Shown: positions 34,667-43,017 of the stretch, in pieces | Layout of the letters: each line of letters opens with the position of its first letter | Numbering within the stretch: position 1 is the stretch's first letter | Assembly (NCBI GenBank): GCA_036489975.1 | Contig: DASXES010000058.1 | Coordinates: 1 to 64,000, forward strand | DNA: 64,000 nt | Reading direction: 5' to 3' | Source: Roseiarcus sp036489975 | GTDB taxonomy: Bacteria; Pseudomonadota; Alphaproteobacteria; Rhizobiales; Beijerinckiaceae | Program-made: the position numbers and the translations under genes | Notes under the pieces: generated by a model | What the model saw: only the letters and a program-made list of their open reading frames with translations | Database searches by the model: none | What the model was told of the DNA's origin: nothing

Positions 34667-35662
34667 CTATTTCTTTGGCGGCATCTTCCAGCACAGCGAG
34701 GGATCGTAGGTGGGTCCGGCCTTGATGACCTTCAGCGGCGACTCGACGGTCAGCATCGCGCCGTTTGGCGACGCGGCGCCCTGCAGCAGGAGATCGATCA
34801 TCGTGCCGGCGTCGCGACCCTGGCCGTCGGCGTCATAGCTCCATTCGGCGGTGAGCGTCCCATTCTCGATCGCCTTGCAAGCCTCGCCGTACTCTCCGCC
34901 TCCGGTCGCATAGACGAGGACCTTGCCGGAAAGCCCGGCGTCCTTGACGGCGTTGCCGGCGCCGATCGTGTGGACATCCCAGTGGCCGAAGATGGCGCAC
35001 AAGTCGGGATTCTGCTGCAGCACCGTAACGGTGATCTGTCGCGCTTTCTCGGGCTCCCAGTCCGACGCCTGGTTCGAGACGACCTTGATCTCCGGGTGTT
35101 CCTTGAACACCTTGAACGCGGCCTCGTTCATCATCACGCTGTCGGCCGCGGTCAGCTGCCCGGGAATGATCGCCACCTTGCCGGATTTGCCGCTGCCGGC
35201 GCCGCACTCCTTGACGATGTCCTGCGCGACCTCCGTGCCGATGCGCGTCCAGTTGGCGCCGACGAAGGCCGCGGACGGCTGGTTGGACTGCAGGTTGATC
35301 TGCAGAACCTTGATTCCGGCGGCGGTGGCCTGCTTGATCTGCCGCGCGAGCAGCTGAACTGTCGGATTGTGGACGACCAGAACGTCCGGCTTGTCGCTGA
35401 TCGCCTTGGCGAGCAGCGCCGACATCGCCCCCGTATTGAAGGCCGCGTCGCGGACCTCGAAGCTGTAGCCGTGCATCGCCGCGTGTTCTCGCATCCGCCG
35501 GGCCCAGCCCTCGGTGAGCGTGATGCCCATCGAGATGGGAACGAAGATCACCTTCTTCCCAGCCATCTCGGAGGCCGGATCCGCGTGGGCGCCGAGCGCG
35601 ACGCAGGCGCCAAGCGCCAGTCCGGCGATCGCCGCGTGCAGCTTGCCTCTAATCCTCAACAT
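34667..35662 (-). CDS. Sugar-type ABC substrate-binding protein (RbsB-like)
   Basis: 331 residues from ATG 35662 with GGGAGGAACTG just upstream. Signal peptide 1-27 (ends GAHA). Periplasmic-binding fold of the ribose/LacI type (KKVIFVPISMGITLTEGWARRMREHA, DVLVVHNPTVQLLARQIKQATAAGIKVLQINL, ADSVMMNEAAFKVFKEHPEI). It delivers substrate to the two permeases of this operon; the ligand is not deducible. Confidence 0.9.
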   Translation of the reverse strand: MLRIRGKLHAAIAGLALGACVALGAHADPASEMAGKKVIFVPISMGITLTEGWARRMREHAAMHGYSFEVRDAAFNTGAMSALLAKAISDKPDVLVVHNPTVQLLARQIKQATAAGIKVLQINLQSNQPSAAFVGANWTRIGTEVAQDIVKECGAGSGKSGKVAIIPGQLTAADSVMMNEAAFKVFKEHPEIKVVSNQASDWEPEKARQITVTVLQQNPDLCAIFGHWDVHTIGAGNAVKDAGLSGKVLVYATGGGEYGEACKAIENGTLTAEWSYDADGQGRDAGTMIDLLLQGAASPNGAMLTVESPLKVIKAGPTYDPSLCWKMPPKK

Positions 35663-35689
35663 CAGTTCCTCCCACGGTTGCACAGGTTT

Positions 35690-36706
35690 TCACAGATCAC
35701 CGACCGTGTCGGTCTCCGCGTCTCTCGGGTTGAGATAGTTGTCGACGAAAATCGCTGCGATGAGGACGACGCCTCTCAGCATGTCCTGGGTCTGAGTGCT
35801 GAAGTCGTAAAGCGTCATGCCGTTGCGCAGGACCGCGATTAGGGCGGCGCCGACCAGAAGATTGCGCACGCCGCCGCGTCCGCCTCTCAGCGGGATGCCG
35901 CCAAGCACCACCACCAGGATCACTTCGAACAGCAGGCTGCCGTTCGTGACGATACGGAAATCGACCGTCCCGCTCGCGGCGGCGATCACGAGCCCGGCGA
36001 TGAGCGCGGTCAGCGCGGAGTAGATGTAGACAAAGATCGTCGTCGCGCGCACCGGCAGGCCGGCGAGACGGGCGGCCAGGAAATTGTCGCCCATGGCGTA
36101 GACGATGCGCCCTGTCGTCGTGAAGCGCAGCAAGAGCCAGGTCAAGATCAGCGCCGCGATCATGAGCGCGACGGGAGCGGTCAGGCCGGGCAGAATGTCG
36201 GACTTGAAGAAGAGGATCGCCGGGTTCGATTTCGGCAGGATCATGAGATATTCGCCGCGCAGGACGGCGAAGCGAAAGAAACCCGTGACCAGCATGGCGG
36301 ACGCCAAAGTCGCGAGCAGGGCAGGGATCTCGACAAAGGCGATGAGCCAGCCGTTCACAAACCCGACCGTAGCCATCGCGAGGGCGGCGAGGATGATCGC
36401 AAGCGGTCCCGACAGGCCTGCGTTGATCAGCGTGCAATAGGTCGTCGCGCCGGCGACCATCGCCGCGACCTGCGACAGGTCGAGGCCGCGCGAAATGACC
36501 ACGACCGCCATGCCGCAGCTCAGAAGGACGAGCGACGTCGAGTTGGAGAGAATGACGGAGAGATTTCCAAGCGTCGCGAAGCCCGGGGTGGTGAAGGCGA
36601 AGAGAACGACCAGCGCCAGGGTGACGGCGAGGACGATCGGCTCGAGCAGGCTGCCTCGCGGTCTGCGCGCGAGCTGGACAGGCGCGGCCGCTGTCGCGTC
36701 AGACAT
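35690..36706 (-). CDS. Sugar-type ABC transporter permease (RbsC-like)
   Basis: 338 residues, about nine to ten helices, BPD_transp_2 family (SRGLDLSQVAAMVAGATTYCTLINAG, FVEIPALLATLASAMLVTGFFRF, AASGTVDFRIVTNGSLLFEVILVVVLGGIPLRGG). It pairs with the permease half of the fusion protein, so the importer is probably a heterodimer in which only one subunit bears the propeller. Its start overlaps the BKACE gene by 8 bp. Confidence 0.9.
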   Translation of the reverse strand: MSDATAAAPVQLARRPRGSLLEPIVLAVTLALVVLFAFTTPGFATLGNLSVILSNSTSLVLLSCGMAVVVISRGLDLSQVAAMVAGATTYCTLINAGLSGPLAIILAALAMATVGFVNGWLIAFVEIPALLATLASAMLVTGFFRFAVLRGEYLMILPKSNPAILFFKSDILPGLTAPVALMIAALILTWLLLRFTTTGRIVYAMGDNFLAARLAGLPVRATTIFVYIYSALTALIAGLVIAAASGTVDFRIVTNGSLLFEVILVVVLGGIPLRGGRGGVRNLLVGAALIAVLRNGMTLYDFSTQTQDMLRGVVLIAAIFVDNYLNPRDAETDTVGDL

Positions 36707-37682
36707 GGAACCTCACCTTGCCGGCGCCCTTGGTCCGAAGAATCTCGCGGGCTTCGGCGGGGCTTGCGATGTCGAGCGAAAGCTCCTCCAGGATCCTGCG
36801 GATCTTGAGCACCTGCGCGGCGCACGAGGTCGCGAGCAATCCCCGGCTGAGGAAGAGGCTGTCCTCTAGGCCGACCCGAACGTGGCCGCCCATGATGGCC
36901 CCCATCGCGACCAGCGATATCTGGTGGCGCCCGGCGCCAAGCACCGAGAATTCGTAGTTTCGGCGGCCGAACAGGCGATCGGCCGTGCCGCGCATGACGA
37001 GCAGGCTTTCCGGCTCCGGCCCGAGCCCGCCGAGGACGCCAAGAGCGCATTGAATGAAGAGCGGACGCTTGACGAGGCCTTCCTCGACGCAATGGGCGAG
37101 ATTGTGCAATTGCCCGACGTCGTAACATTCGAACTCGAAGCGCACCCCATGCTGGTCGCCGAGTTCGCCGAGAATGGTTCTTATGTCGCCGAAAGTGCTG
37201 CGGAACACCGTGTCTTCGGAGCCCTCGACGTAAGGCTTCTCCCACGGATGCTTCCAGCCGACGACGCCGCGCGCCGCTTTGTGGAAGGCGAAATTCATCG
37301 TGCCCATGTTGATGGAGCAGAGCTCCGGCCTTGTCCTCAGCGCATAGGCGAGCCGTTCCTTGAGCGTCATCCGCGCGGCGCCGGCGGTCGTGATGCTGAT
37401 GATCGCATCGGTTTCGGCGGCGATGACGGGAACGAATTCGTCATACGCGTCGGGATCGGCCGTCGGGCTCCCGTCGGAATTTCTGGCGTGCAGGTGCAGG
37501 ATCGCGGCTCCCGCGCGCGCCGCTTCGATCGCCTGCTCGGCGATTTGAACGGGGGTTACGGGCAGATATTCCGACATGGACGGCGTGTGGACGGATCCGG
37601 TTACGGCGCAGGTGATGATGACCTTGCGCCGGCCCGACGTCGGCATCGCGTCGCGCTCCACCATCTCAAAGACGTTCGACAT
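36699..37682 (-). CDS. Beta-keto acid cleavage enzyme (BKACE, DUF849)
   Basis: 327 residues. TIM-barrel BKACE family, shown by VIITCAVTGSVHTPSMSEYLPVTP at the N-terminus, the zinc-binding HLHAR motif (~64-68), SINMGTMNF, and ALGVLGGLGP...GHVRVGLEDSLFL near the end. These enzymes condense a beta-keto acid with acetyl-CoA to give acetoacetate and a new acyl-CoA. First gene of the leftward operon, with GGAGGGGC before the ATG, so the imported compound is presumably turned into a beta-keto acid. No dehydrogenase for that step lies in the operon. Confidence 0.92.
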   Translation of the reverse strand: MSNVFEMVERDAMPTSGRRKVIITCAVTGSVHTPSMSEYLPVTPVQIAEQAIEAARAGAAILHLHARNSDGSPTADPDAYDEFVPVIAAETDAIISITTAGAARMTLKERLAYALRTRPELCSINMGTMNFAFHKAARGVVGWKHPWEKPYVEGSEDTVFRSTFGDIRTILGELGDQHGVRFEFECYDVGQLHNLAHCVEEGLVKRPLFIQCALGVLGGLGPEPESLLVMRGTADRLFGRRNYEFSVLGAGRHQISLVAMGAIMGGHVRVGLEDSLFLSRGLLATSCAAQVLKIRRILEELSLDIASPAEAREILRTKGAGKVRFHV

Positions 37683-38268
37683 GCCCCTCCATGACTATGG
37701 TTTGGCTTACGATCCGGCGGGCCGGGCCGAAGCCGGGGAAACCGGCGGTTTGGCGAATGTTTCGGGGCCGACGCACCAGCGCAGCGAGGGCGTCCGCAGG
37801 CGCGACGTCCCCGTGCCGTCGAAAGCGGGGAGCGCTTGGGAAAAGGCCGCGAAGGCTTGGAACGCGAAGGCTTGGAAAAGGGTTGCGGGCGCATGCCCGC
37901 TGCACACAACGATCAGGCGCGACCGCCCGTCGGACATTGGCGTTTCTCCCCGATGCGCGCGCGCTGGCCGCGCCTTGTGTAAGATTTCTACTGGAGGGCC
38001 CCGGACACTTGAATGGTTCTAAACGCCATCATGACATTCTAAATGTGTCTCGTTTTAACATTCGCCCGCTGCCGGCGCCAGGTTTGCGCTCCGCCGGGCG
38101 TTCAAGCCGCGCTCAGCGCCTTGGCTATGCCCGTGCCCGTCCCTGTGAGGCGCCCCGCACTGCGGCGCCCACGCTTGCGCTGATGACGCCGTTCGGTGTT
38201 GTATCAGAACCTTATCGCGAGGCGACGGGAATTCAGGCGTCGACTCGCTCGAAACGGGCGGAGCCTTT
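37683..38268. promoter_or_regulatory. Divergent region between the BKACE operon and bacterioferritin
   Basis: 586 bp with no supported gene. Two TTCTAAA heptamers lie at 38017-38023 and 38037-38043, 20 bp apart in the same orientation, in the AT-richer part nearer bfr. TTCTAAA is a half-site of the rhizobial iron control element recognised by Irr, a known regulator of bfr genes. The full TTTAGAAnnnTTCTAAA palindrome is not present, so this is suggestive only. Confidence 0.4.
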
Positions 38269-38751
38269 ATGCGCGGCGACCAGCAAGTCATCGAATATCT
38301 TAACCGGGCCCTCCGTCACGAGCTCGCCGCGGTCAATCAATATTGGCTTCACTATCGGATTCTCGACAATTGGGGCTACAAGGAATTCGCCAAGACTTGG
38401 CGCCTCGAGTCCATCGAGGAGATGCAGCATGCGGACATGCTTGTGGCCCGCATCCTGTTCCTCGACGGCCAGCCCAACATGCAGTCGCTCGACCAGTTGC
38501 GGATCGGCCAGGACATCAAGGAAATCATCGAGTGCGATCTGACCGCCGAGATCCATGCGCGGGCGCTCTATCTCGAAGCCGCGCAACATTGCGTTTCGGT
38601 CAATGACCGCGTGACAAAGAACCTCTTCGAGAAGCTGACCTCGGACGAGGAGGAACACATCGATTTTCTTGAGGCGCAACTGACGCTGATCGGCCATCTC
38701 GGCGTCCAGCTCTATGCGCAGAAACACGTCGGCCACCTGCACGAGGAATAA
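38269..38751 (+). CDS. bfr: Bacterioferritin
   Basis: 160 residues. The ferroxidase ligands Glu18, Glu51, His54, Glu94, Glu127 and His130 and the heme ligand Met52 (EEMQHADM) are all in place, so it should be a heme-bound, catalytically active 24-mer that oxidises and stores iron in the cytoplasm. No bacterioferritin-associated ferredoxin gene is adjacent. Confidence 0.97.
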   Translation: MRGDQQVIEYLNRALRHELAAVNQYWLHYRILDNWGYKEFAKTWRLESIEEMQHADMLVARILFLDGQPNMQSLDQLRIGQDIKEIIECDLTAEIHARALYLEAAQHCVSVNDRVTKNLFEKLTSDEEEHIDFLEAQLTLIGHLGVQLYAQKHVGHLHEE

Positions 38752-38891
38752 GCCGGGCATGGGTCCGCGCCTGGCGGCGCGGGGACGAGCCGCCGCGAGT
38801 TTTGCTCAGCTCAGTGTTGGGCAGAGCGGCGTGACGGCGCGCGGCAGGTTCTCGCGCCGATAGGCGATCGAGTGAGGGCCTCGAGGCGGCG

Positions 38892-39122
38892 TCACCATTT
38901 GAGCACGTCCGATAGGTCCAGGGCCAAGAGCGCCGCCACGATGAACCCGGCGACGAGGATCGCGATCAAGACGAATTCGATCGCCGCCGCCGTGAGCCGG
39001 TCGAGCATGCGACGGGATGACGAGATGAGATAGCCGATCTTGCCACGAGGGCGCGTGTCCGGCGCCAAAGATCGTATTGGCGAACCGAGTTCATGGTTCG
39101 GAAATTGTGTCGAGGCGGTCAA
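38892..39122 (-). CDS. Small single-pass membrane protein, hypothetical
   Basis: Up to 76 residues with one membrane helix (~46-68, AIEFVLIAILVAGFIVAALLAL) after a basic segment. The only early start is TTG 39122, with no clear ribosome site, so the true start is uncertain. No family recognised. It is convergent with bfr. Confidence 0.4.
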   Translation of the reverse strand: MTASTQFPNHELGSPIRSLAPDTRPRGKIGYLISSSRRMLDRLTAAAIEFVLIAILVAGFIVAALLALDLSDVLKW

Positions 39123-39373
39123 AAGCGTGGGCTCCTTCAGACGGCATGGCCGCGGCGGTTTTAGTTTTCGTTGACATAAATTACCAATTGTTTTCGAAGT
39201 TCATTCAAGCTTGCGCGGGGCGTAACCGACAGATACCAAACGCCTCAATTACGTTAAATTTTAGGGATAACGTGAAGCGATCTGAGAGATCGCGGATTCA
39301 ATGGGGCTCACGCTCCGCCCATATCGGCCCCTGCCGACGTTCGCCCGCGACACAAGCCCCGGACGCGACCGGG

Positions 39374-39402
39374 TTGACAGCGTTAATGCGCAGAGTCATT
39401 GT
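39374..39402 (+). promoter_or_regulatory. Putative promoter of the candidate sRNA
   Basis: A perfect TTGACA at 39374-39379 is followed after 17 bp by CATTGT (39397-39402), a weak -10. The spacing and position before the hairpins support it; the -10 match does not. Confidence 0.35.
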
Positions 39403-39404
39403 GG

Positions 39405-39527
39405 TACAACCTCGGCGTTGTACGACCTTCGGTCCTGCTTTGAATGGCGAAAGCTGTTGAATCCCCCTACGGCGTGCGTCCGTTCTGGTGGGCTGGGGAG
39501 GGGGCGGCCTTCGGGCCGCCCTTTTTT
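39405..39527 (+). ncRNA. Candidate small RNA, ~120 nt
   Basis: A stem TACAAC/GTTGTA (39405-39410 with 39417-39422, 6-base loop) is followed by GACC-TTC-GGTC (39424-39434), an unstructured ~65-base stretch, and a strong terminator hairpin with T-run at 39502-39527. No open frame ends at the terminator on this strand, so it has no protein gene to serve. No known RNA family was recognised; 4.5S, tmRNA and tRNA were considered and do not fit. Confidence 0.4.
39502..39527 (+). terminator. Strong intrinsic terminator
   Basis: GGGCGGCC, loop TTCG, GGCCGCCC, then six T. A UUCG tetraloop on an 8-bp GC stem is a textbook terminator. Confidence 0.88.
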
Positions 39528-39772
39528 ACTTGTTGCGATCATCGAGAGGCAATTGACAGTGCGGTCGCGTGGAGTATCCTCCCGCATCCGGCGCGTTATT
39601 AGGGCGCCCCCTAGTCCGCGCACCCCGGCTTGCCCCGCGCTTGACCGCATTCAGGTGCGGGGTTCGTTTTTCGGACGTGCCCGTCCAATCCTTTTTAGTC
39701 GAGACGCCGAATTTGACGCGCTTGTGTGCGCGGCCAAGAGGCGGGCGGATTGCTCCGGCGAGCCCTTCAGGC

Positions 39773-40663
39773 TCAAACCACCGCGATCGGATCCATCATG
39801 GAGCCGGTCGCCCCCCGGATCTTGATCGGCAGGGCGACGAAGAGGAACTCGTGCACCCCGTCGCGCGCCAGCTCCTCGAGATACAGGCCTTCCATGATGT
39901 AGATGCCCTTCTCGATCAGGAGCAGGGTGTGGACGGGCTGCGGATTGCTGGGTGTCCCGCGATCGCGCGCCGGCGCGGGCTGCACTTCGAAGGTCTCGGT
40001 GTCCGAACCGCAGGCGACGACGCCGCAGTCCGCGAACCATCGCGCCGCGGACAGATCGGGTCCGGCGCCCCGATGCGCCTCGAGCTCCGTCACGTCCGGC
40101 CAGTGGGAGAGATATCCGGTGCGGACGAGCGCGACATCGCCACGCTGGAGTTCAATATTGTCGCGCTTCGCGATCGCCTTCAGTTCATCGGCCGACACCG
40201 CCTCGCCCTGAGCGAGACAGTCGACGCCCCGGTGGTGCGGAACGTCGAAGAGCACGCCGCGCGTCCAGATGGGCGGGATGGCGGTCGCGTCTCCGGCGGT
40301 CGGACCAGAATCCCCCAAATGCGTGCGCGCCGCGCCGCAGAACCAATGGTCGTCCTCGCCGATCGTCATATGGGCGAGGGCGTCGATATGCGCGCCGGAA
40401 TGGGAGGTCGACAGAACGTATTCGCACATGTAGCCGAGCCCAGCGTCATTCCCGGGCCCCCAGGGCCGCGCGCCCGAAACTCTCAGGCCCTGTGGCGAAC
40501 GGTAGGTGAGCACCTGAAACGGCGGATGTCCGGGGAAGAGCGGCATGCCGGGAAACCGGTCGATCGCGAGCGAATAGAGCCGTCCGGCCCGGGAGACCTC
40601 GCGAATGTTGAGCCGCGGTCGATCCGCCTGACCGGCGGAGCGGCTCGGTGAATTGGAAGCCAT
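39773..40663 (-). CDS. Cyclase-family (kynurenine formamidase-like) metal hydrolase
   Basis: 296 residues from ATG 40663, which shares bases with the stop of the preceding frame (TGATG) and has AAGGAG five bases upstream. The family metal-binding motif HSGAHIDALAH (~91-101) is present, with downstream ligand regions (DDHWF; the VHTLLLIEKGIYIMEGL motif near the C-terminus). Members hydrolyse amides or lactones with bound metal. Last gene of the leftward sugar-acid operon. It is unlike the second cyclase-family protein at 55360-56136 except in the motif. Confidence 0.85.
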   Translation of the reverse strand: MASNSPSRSAGQADRPRLNIREVSRAGRLYSLAIDRFPGMPLFPGHPPFQVLTYRSPQGLRVSGARPWGPGNDAGLGYMCEYVLSTSHSGAHIDALAHMTIGEDDHWFCGAARTHLGDSGPTAGDATAIPPIWTRGVLFDVPHHRGVDCLAQGEAVSADELKAIAKRDNIELQRGDVALVRTGYLSHWPDVTELEAHRGAGPDLSAARWFADCGVVACGSDTETFEVQPAPARDRGTPSNPQPVHTLLLIEKGIYIMEGLYLEELARDGVHEFLFVALPIKIRGATGSMMDPIAVV

Positions 40664-41082
40664 CACTCTCCTTGCGCGGATTGAGCCAGATTCAGACTGT
40701 GTCCATTCCCGTTTGCGTCGAGGCCGCGCGCCAAAAGCTCCCGCGCCGCCTCGAGGCCGATCCGCCGTGCGAAGCGGCGCTCAATCTCCCACCCCTCGGG
40801 AGTTCGGACAAGCTCCCACCGGTTTGCGAAGACGCGATGCAGGCGAAAGCCTCGCGTCGAGCCATGCCCGGGAACTTCTATCGGCTCGGCAGCGGTTTCC
40901 GGAATGATGATCTGCAAGTAGGAGGTGACGACGGCCGTGTCGCCCATCCCGCCGGCAATCGTGGCGGTATGAGTCGGACTGGCGCCTCTTGCGCGATCGC
41001 CGCGCGCCCGCTCACCCTCGCCAGCTCTCGCGGGCTCGGCGCCAAGCGGAACGTCGATGTGGCTGTCGGTGACTTCCTGCAG
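40663..41082 (-). pseudogene. Truncated SnoaL/NTF2-like frame
   Basis: The frame is open from just after a TAG (41083-41085) down to 40663, but its first ATG is at 40947. Coding-type sequence resembling the C-terminal half of SnoaL-like proteins runs through that ATG: SHIDVPLG, then SPTHTATIAGGMGDTAVVTSYL, FRLHRVFANRWELVRTPEGWEIERRFARR. No ATG, GTG or TTG exists upstream in frame; only CTG at 41082. The N-terminal half of the ~150-residue fold is missing. It is either a decayed gene or one starting at ATG 40947 (94 residues). It ends coupled to the cyclase gene (TGATG). Confidence 0.5.
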
Positions 41083-41106
41083 CTACGGCCGCCGCAAGCC
41101 ATTGGC

Positions 41107-41988
41107 TCAGCCTTTCAGCGCGCCGGCGGTCAGGCCGCTGATGAACTGCCGCTGCAAGGCGAGATAGACGATGACGACCGGGACAAGCGCGATGATCAGC
41201 CCGGAACACAGCGCGGTGTAATCCGTGCCATATTGCCCGACCGCCTGAAACACCGCTGACTGCACCGTCTTCTTGCCGGGAGAGGTGATCAGCGTGTTGG
41301 CGAACATGAACTCGTTCCATGTATACAGCGATTGAATGATCACAACCGTCGCGATGCCGGGACGCGCCAGCGGCAGGTAGATGTGCCAGAACACCTGAAA
41401 GTCGTTGCAGCCATCGATCCGCGCTGAGTCGCCGAGTTCGCCAGGCAGGCTGAGGAAGAACGTCCGCATCAGGAAGACGGCGAAAGCGACGCCGCCGCCG
41501 ACGTAAGACAGCGCGAGTCCGGTGAGCGAATTGAGCAGATACAGCGACTTCAGGAATTGAAACATGGGAATGAGGATCGCCTGCGGCGGAATCATCATCG
41601 CACCGATGAAGGCGTAGAAGACCACCTCGCGTCCGGGAAACCTATAACGTGCGAAGGCGTACGCCGCCGGGGTCGCGAATGCGACCACCAGCACGACCGT
41701 CAGGCTCGTGACATAAAGAGAGTTGGCGAGATGGACGGGAAAGTTCATCGCGAACCATACGCGCGGGAAGTTTCCCCACTTGATCTGCGCGGGCAGGACC
41801 GTGTTGAAGACCTCGTGCGAGTCCTTCACCGACGTGACGATCATCCATATCAGCGGGAACGCCTGCACGGTCGCGATCGTCACGAGGATGACGTAGACGA
41901 GCGTGCGAGTGAATCTCAGCCGCCAGCGCGCCTGCGCGAGCGCGCGGCGAGCGCTGCGGGTCGAGAACAGGGTCGCGCTGTCGGTCAT
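41107..41988 (-). CDS. Carbohydrate ABC transporter permease (MalG-like)
   Basis: 293 residues from ATG 41988; GTG 42003, overlapping the previous stop, is possible but lacks a ribosome site. Six helices. The cytoplasmic EAA-type loop lies near residues ~190-210 (LGDSARIDGCNDFQVFWHIYLPLARPG). Pairs with the MalF-like subunit upstream. Confidence 0.9.
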   Translation of the reverse strand: MTDSATLFSTRSARRALAQARWRLRFTRTLVYVILVTIATVQAFPLIWMIVTSVKDSHEVFNTVLPAQIKWGNFPRVWFAMNFPVHLANSLYVTSLTVVLVVAFATPAAYAFARYRFPGREVVFYAFIGAMMIPPQAILIPMFQFLKSLYLLNSLTGLALSYVGGGVAFAVFLMRTFFLSLPGELGDSARIDGCNDFQVFWHIYLPLARPGIATVVIIQSLYTWNEFMFANTLITSPGKKTVQSAVFQAVGQYGTDYTALCSGLIIALVPVVIVYLALQRQFISGLTAGALKG

Positions 41989-41999
41989 TTCCCCGCGCC

Positions 42000-42935
42000 T
42001 CACAATTCGATCTGGGAGTCGAGATCGGGGCGCCGTCCAAGACGAATCTGGATGACTGAAACCACGATGCTGAGGAGCAGGATGACGACCGAGATCGCGG
42101 TCGCATATCCGAGCCGCGAATTGGAGGCGCCCATGGCGCCGAAGGCGATCGAGTAGAGGTAGGTGCCGAGCGTCGCGCTGGCGTAATCGGGGCCGCCCGC
42201 GGTCATGACCCAGATCTGGTCGAAGACTTTGATGCCGTTGATGGTGTTGAGGACGATCACAATCAGGATCACCGGCCGGATGGTCGGAACGGTGACATGC
42301 AGGAAGCGGGACCAGGCGTTGGCGCCGTCCAGTTCGGCCGCCTCATAGAGTTCGTTGGGGACGCTCTGCAGCGCCGCGAAGAAGATGACGAGATAGAAGC
42401 CGAGCGACTGCCACACCGAAACGATGATGATGCTCGGCATGACCGTGTTGGGGTCGGCGAGCCACAGCGGGGTGAACGCGCCCAATCCGATCGCCCGCAG
42501 GAGGCTGTTGATGGCGCCGAAATTGGGCTCGAACAGCATGGCCCAGAGCAGGCCGCTGATCGCCAGCGAAATGATCACCGGCATGAAGTAGAGCGTCCGA
42601 AACACCGCGCTTCCACGGATGCCGGAATTGAGCAGGCTCGCGATGAGCAGCGGCAGAACGGTCTGCAGGATCACAGTGCAAGTTGTGAAATATGCGGTGT
42701 GCCAGAGCGCCCTGAGGAACGTGTCGTCCTGCATCAGATTCAGGTAGTTGCTGAAGCCGGCCCACCTTGGCGGCGACATGCCGTCCCAGCGCTGCAGACT
42801 GAGCAGGATGGCGGCCGCCATCGGGGCCGCCATCGTCAGGATCAACGCCAGGGCCGCGGGCGCGATGAACAGCGCCGGCGGAATCAGGCGCTGCAGGCGC
42901 AACGATAAATGAGGCGGGCGGGCGGCTCTGTCCAT
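42000..42935 (-). CDS. Carbohydrate ABC transporter permease (MalF/UgpA-like)
   Basis: 311 residues, six helices, with the EAA loop LYEAAELDGANAWSRFLHVTVPTIRP (~210-235). It sits directly before the MalG-like subunit and after the binding-protein gene. No ABC ATPase gene is present in this operon. Confidence 0.92.
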   Translation of the reverse strand: MDRAARPPHLSLRLQRLIPPALFIAPAALALILTMAAPMAAAILLSLQRWDGMSPPRWAGFSNYLNLMQDDTFLRALWHTAYFTTCTVILQTVLPLLIASLLNSGIRGSAVFRTLYFMPVIISLAISGLLWAMLFEPNFGAINSLLRAIGLGAFTPLWLADPNTVMPSIIIVSVWQSLGFYLVIFFAALQSVPNELYEAAELDGANAWSRFLHVTVPTIRPVILIVIVLNTINGIKVFDQIWVMTAGGPDYASATLGTYLYSIAFGAMGASNSRLGYATAISVVILLLSIVVSVIQIRLGRRPDLDSQIEL

Positions 42936-43017
42936 TTGCGGTTTCTTCCACCTTCGCCGCGCCGCCGCACATGGGCGACCACGCGGCCGGCAGGAGGTGC
43001 GAGCGCGCGCTTTCCGC

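Larger units (their letters stand above)
39123..39772. other. Intergenic stretch carrying a candidate small-RNA gene
   Basis: No protein gene is supported. The notable content is a TTGACA promoter element, two small hairpins and a strong intrinsic terminator, all on the plus strand between 39374 and 39527. The rest (39123-39370 and 39530-39772) shows nothing recognisable. Confidence 0.6.

Noticed and set aside
39400..39530. tRNA, tmRNA or 4.5S RNA at the candidate sRNA locus
   Set aside because: No T-loop or CCA-type acceptor stem, no tmRNA tag frame, and no SRP GGAA-type apical loop.
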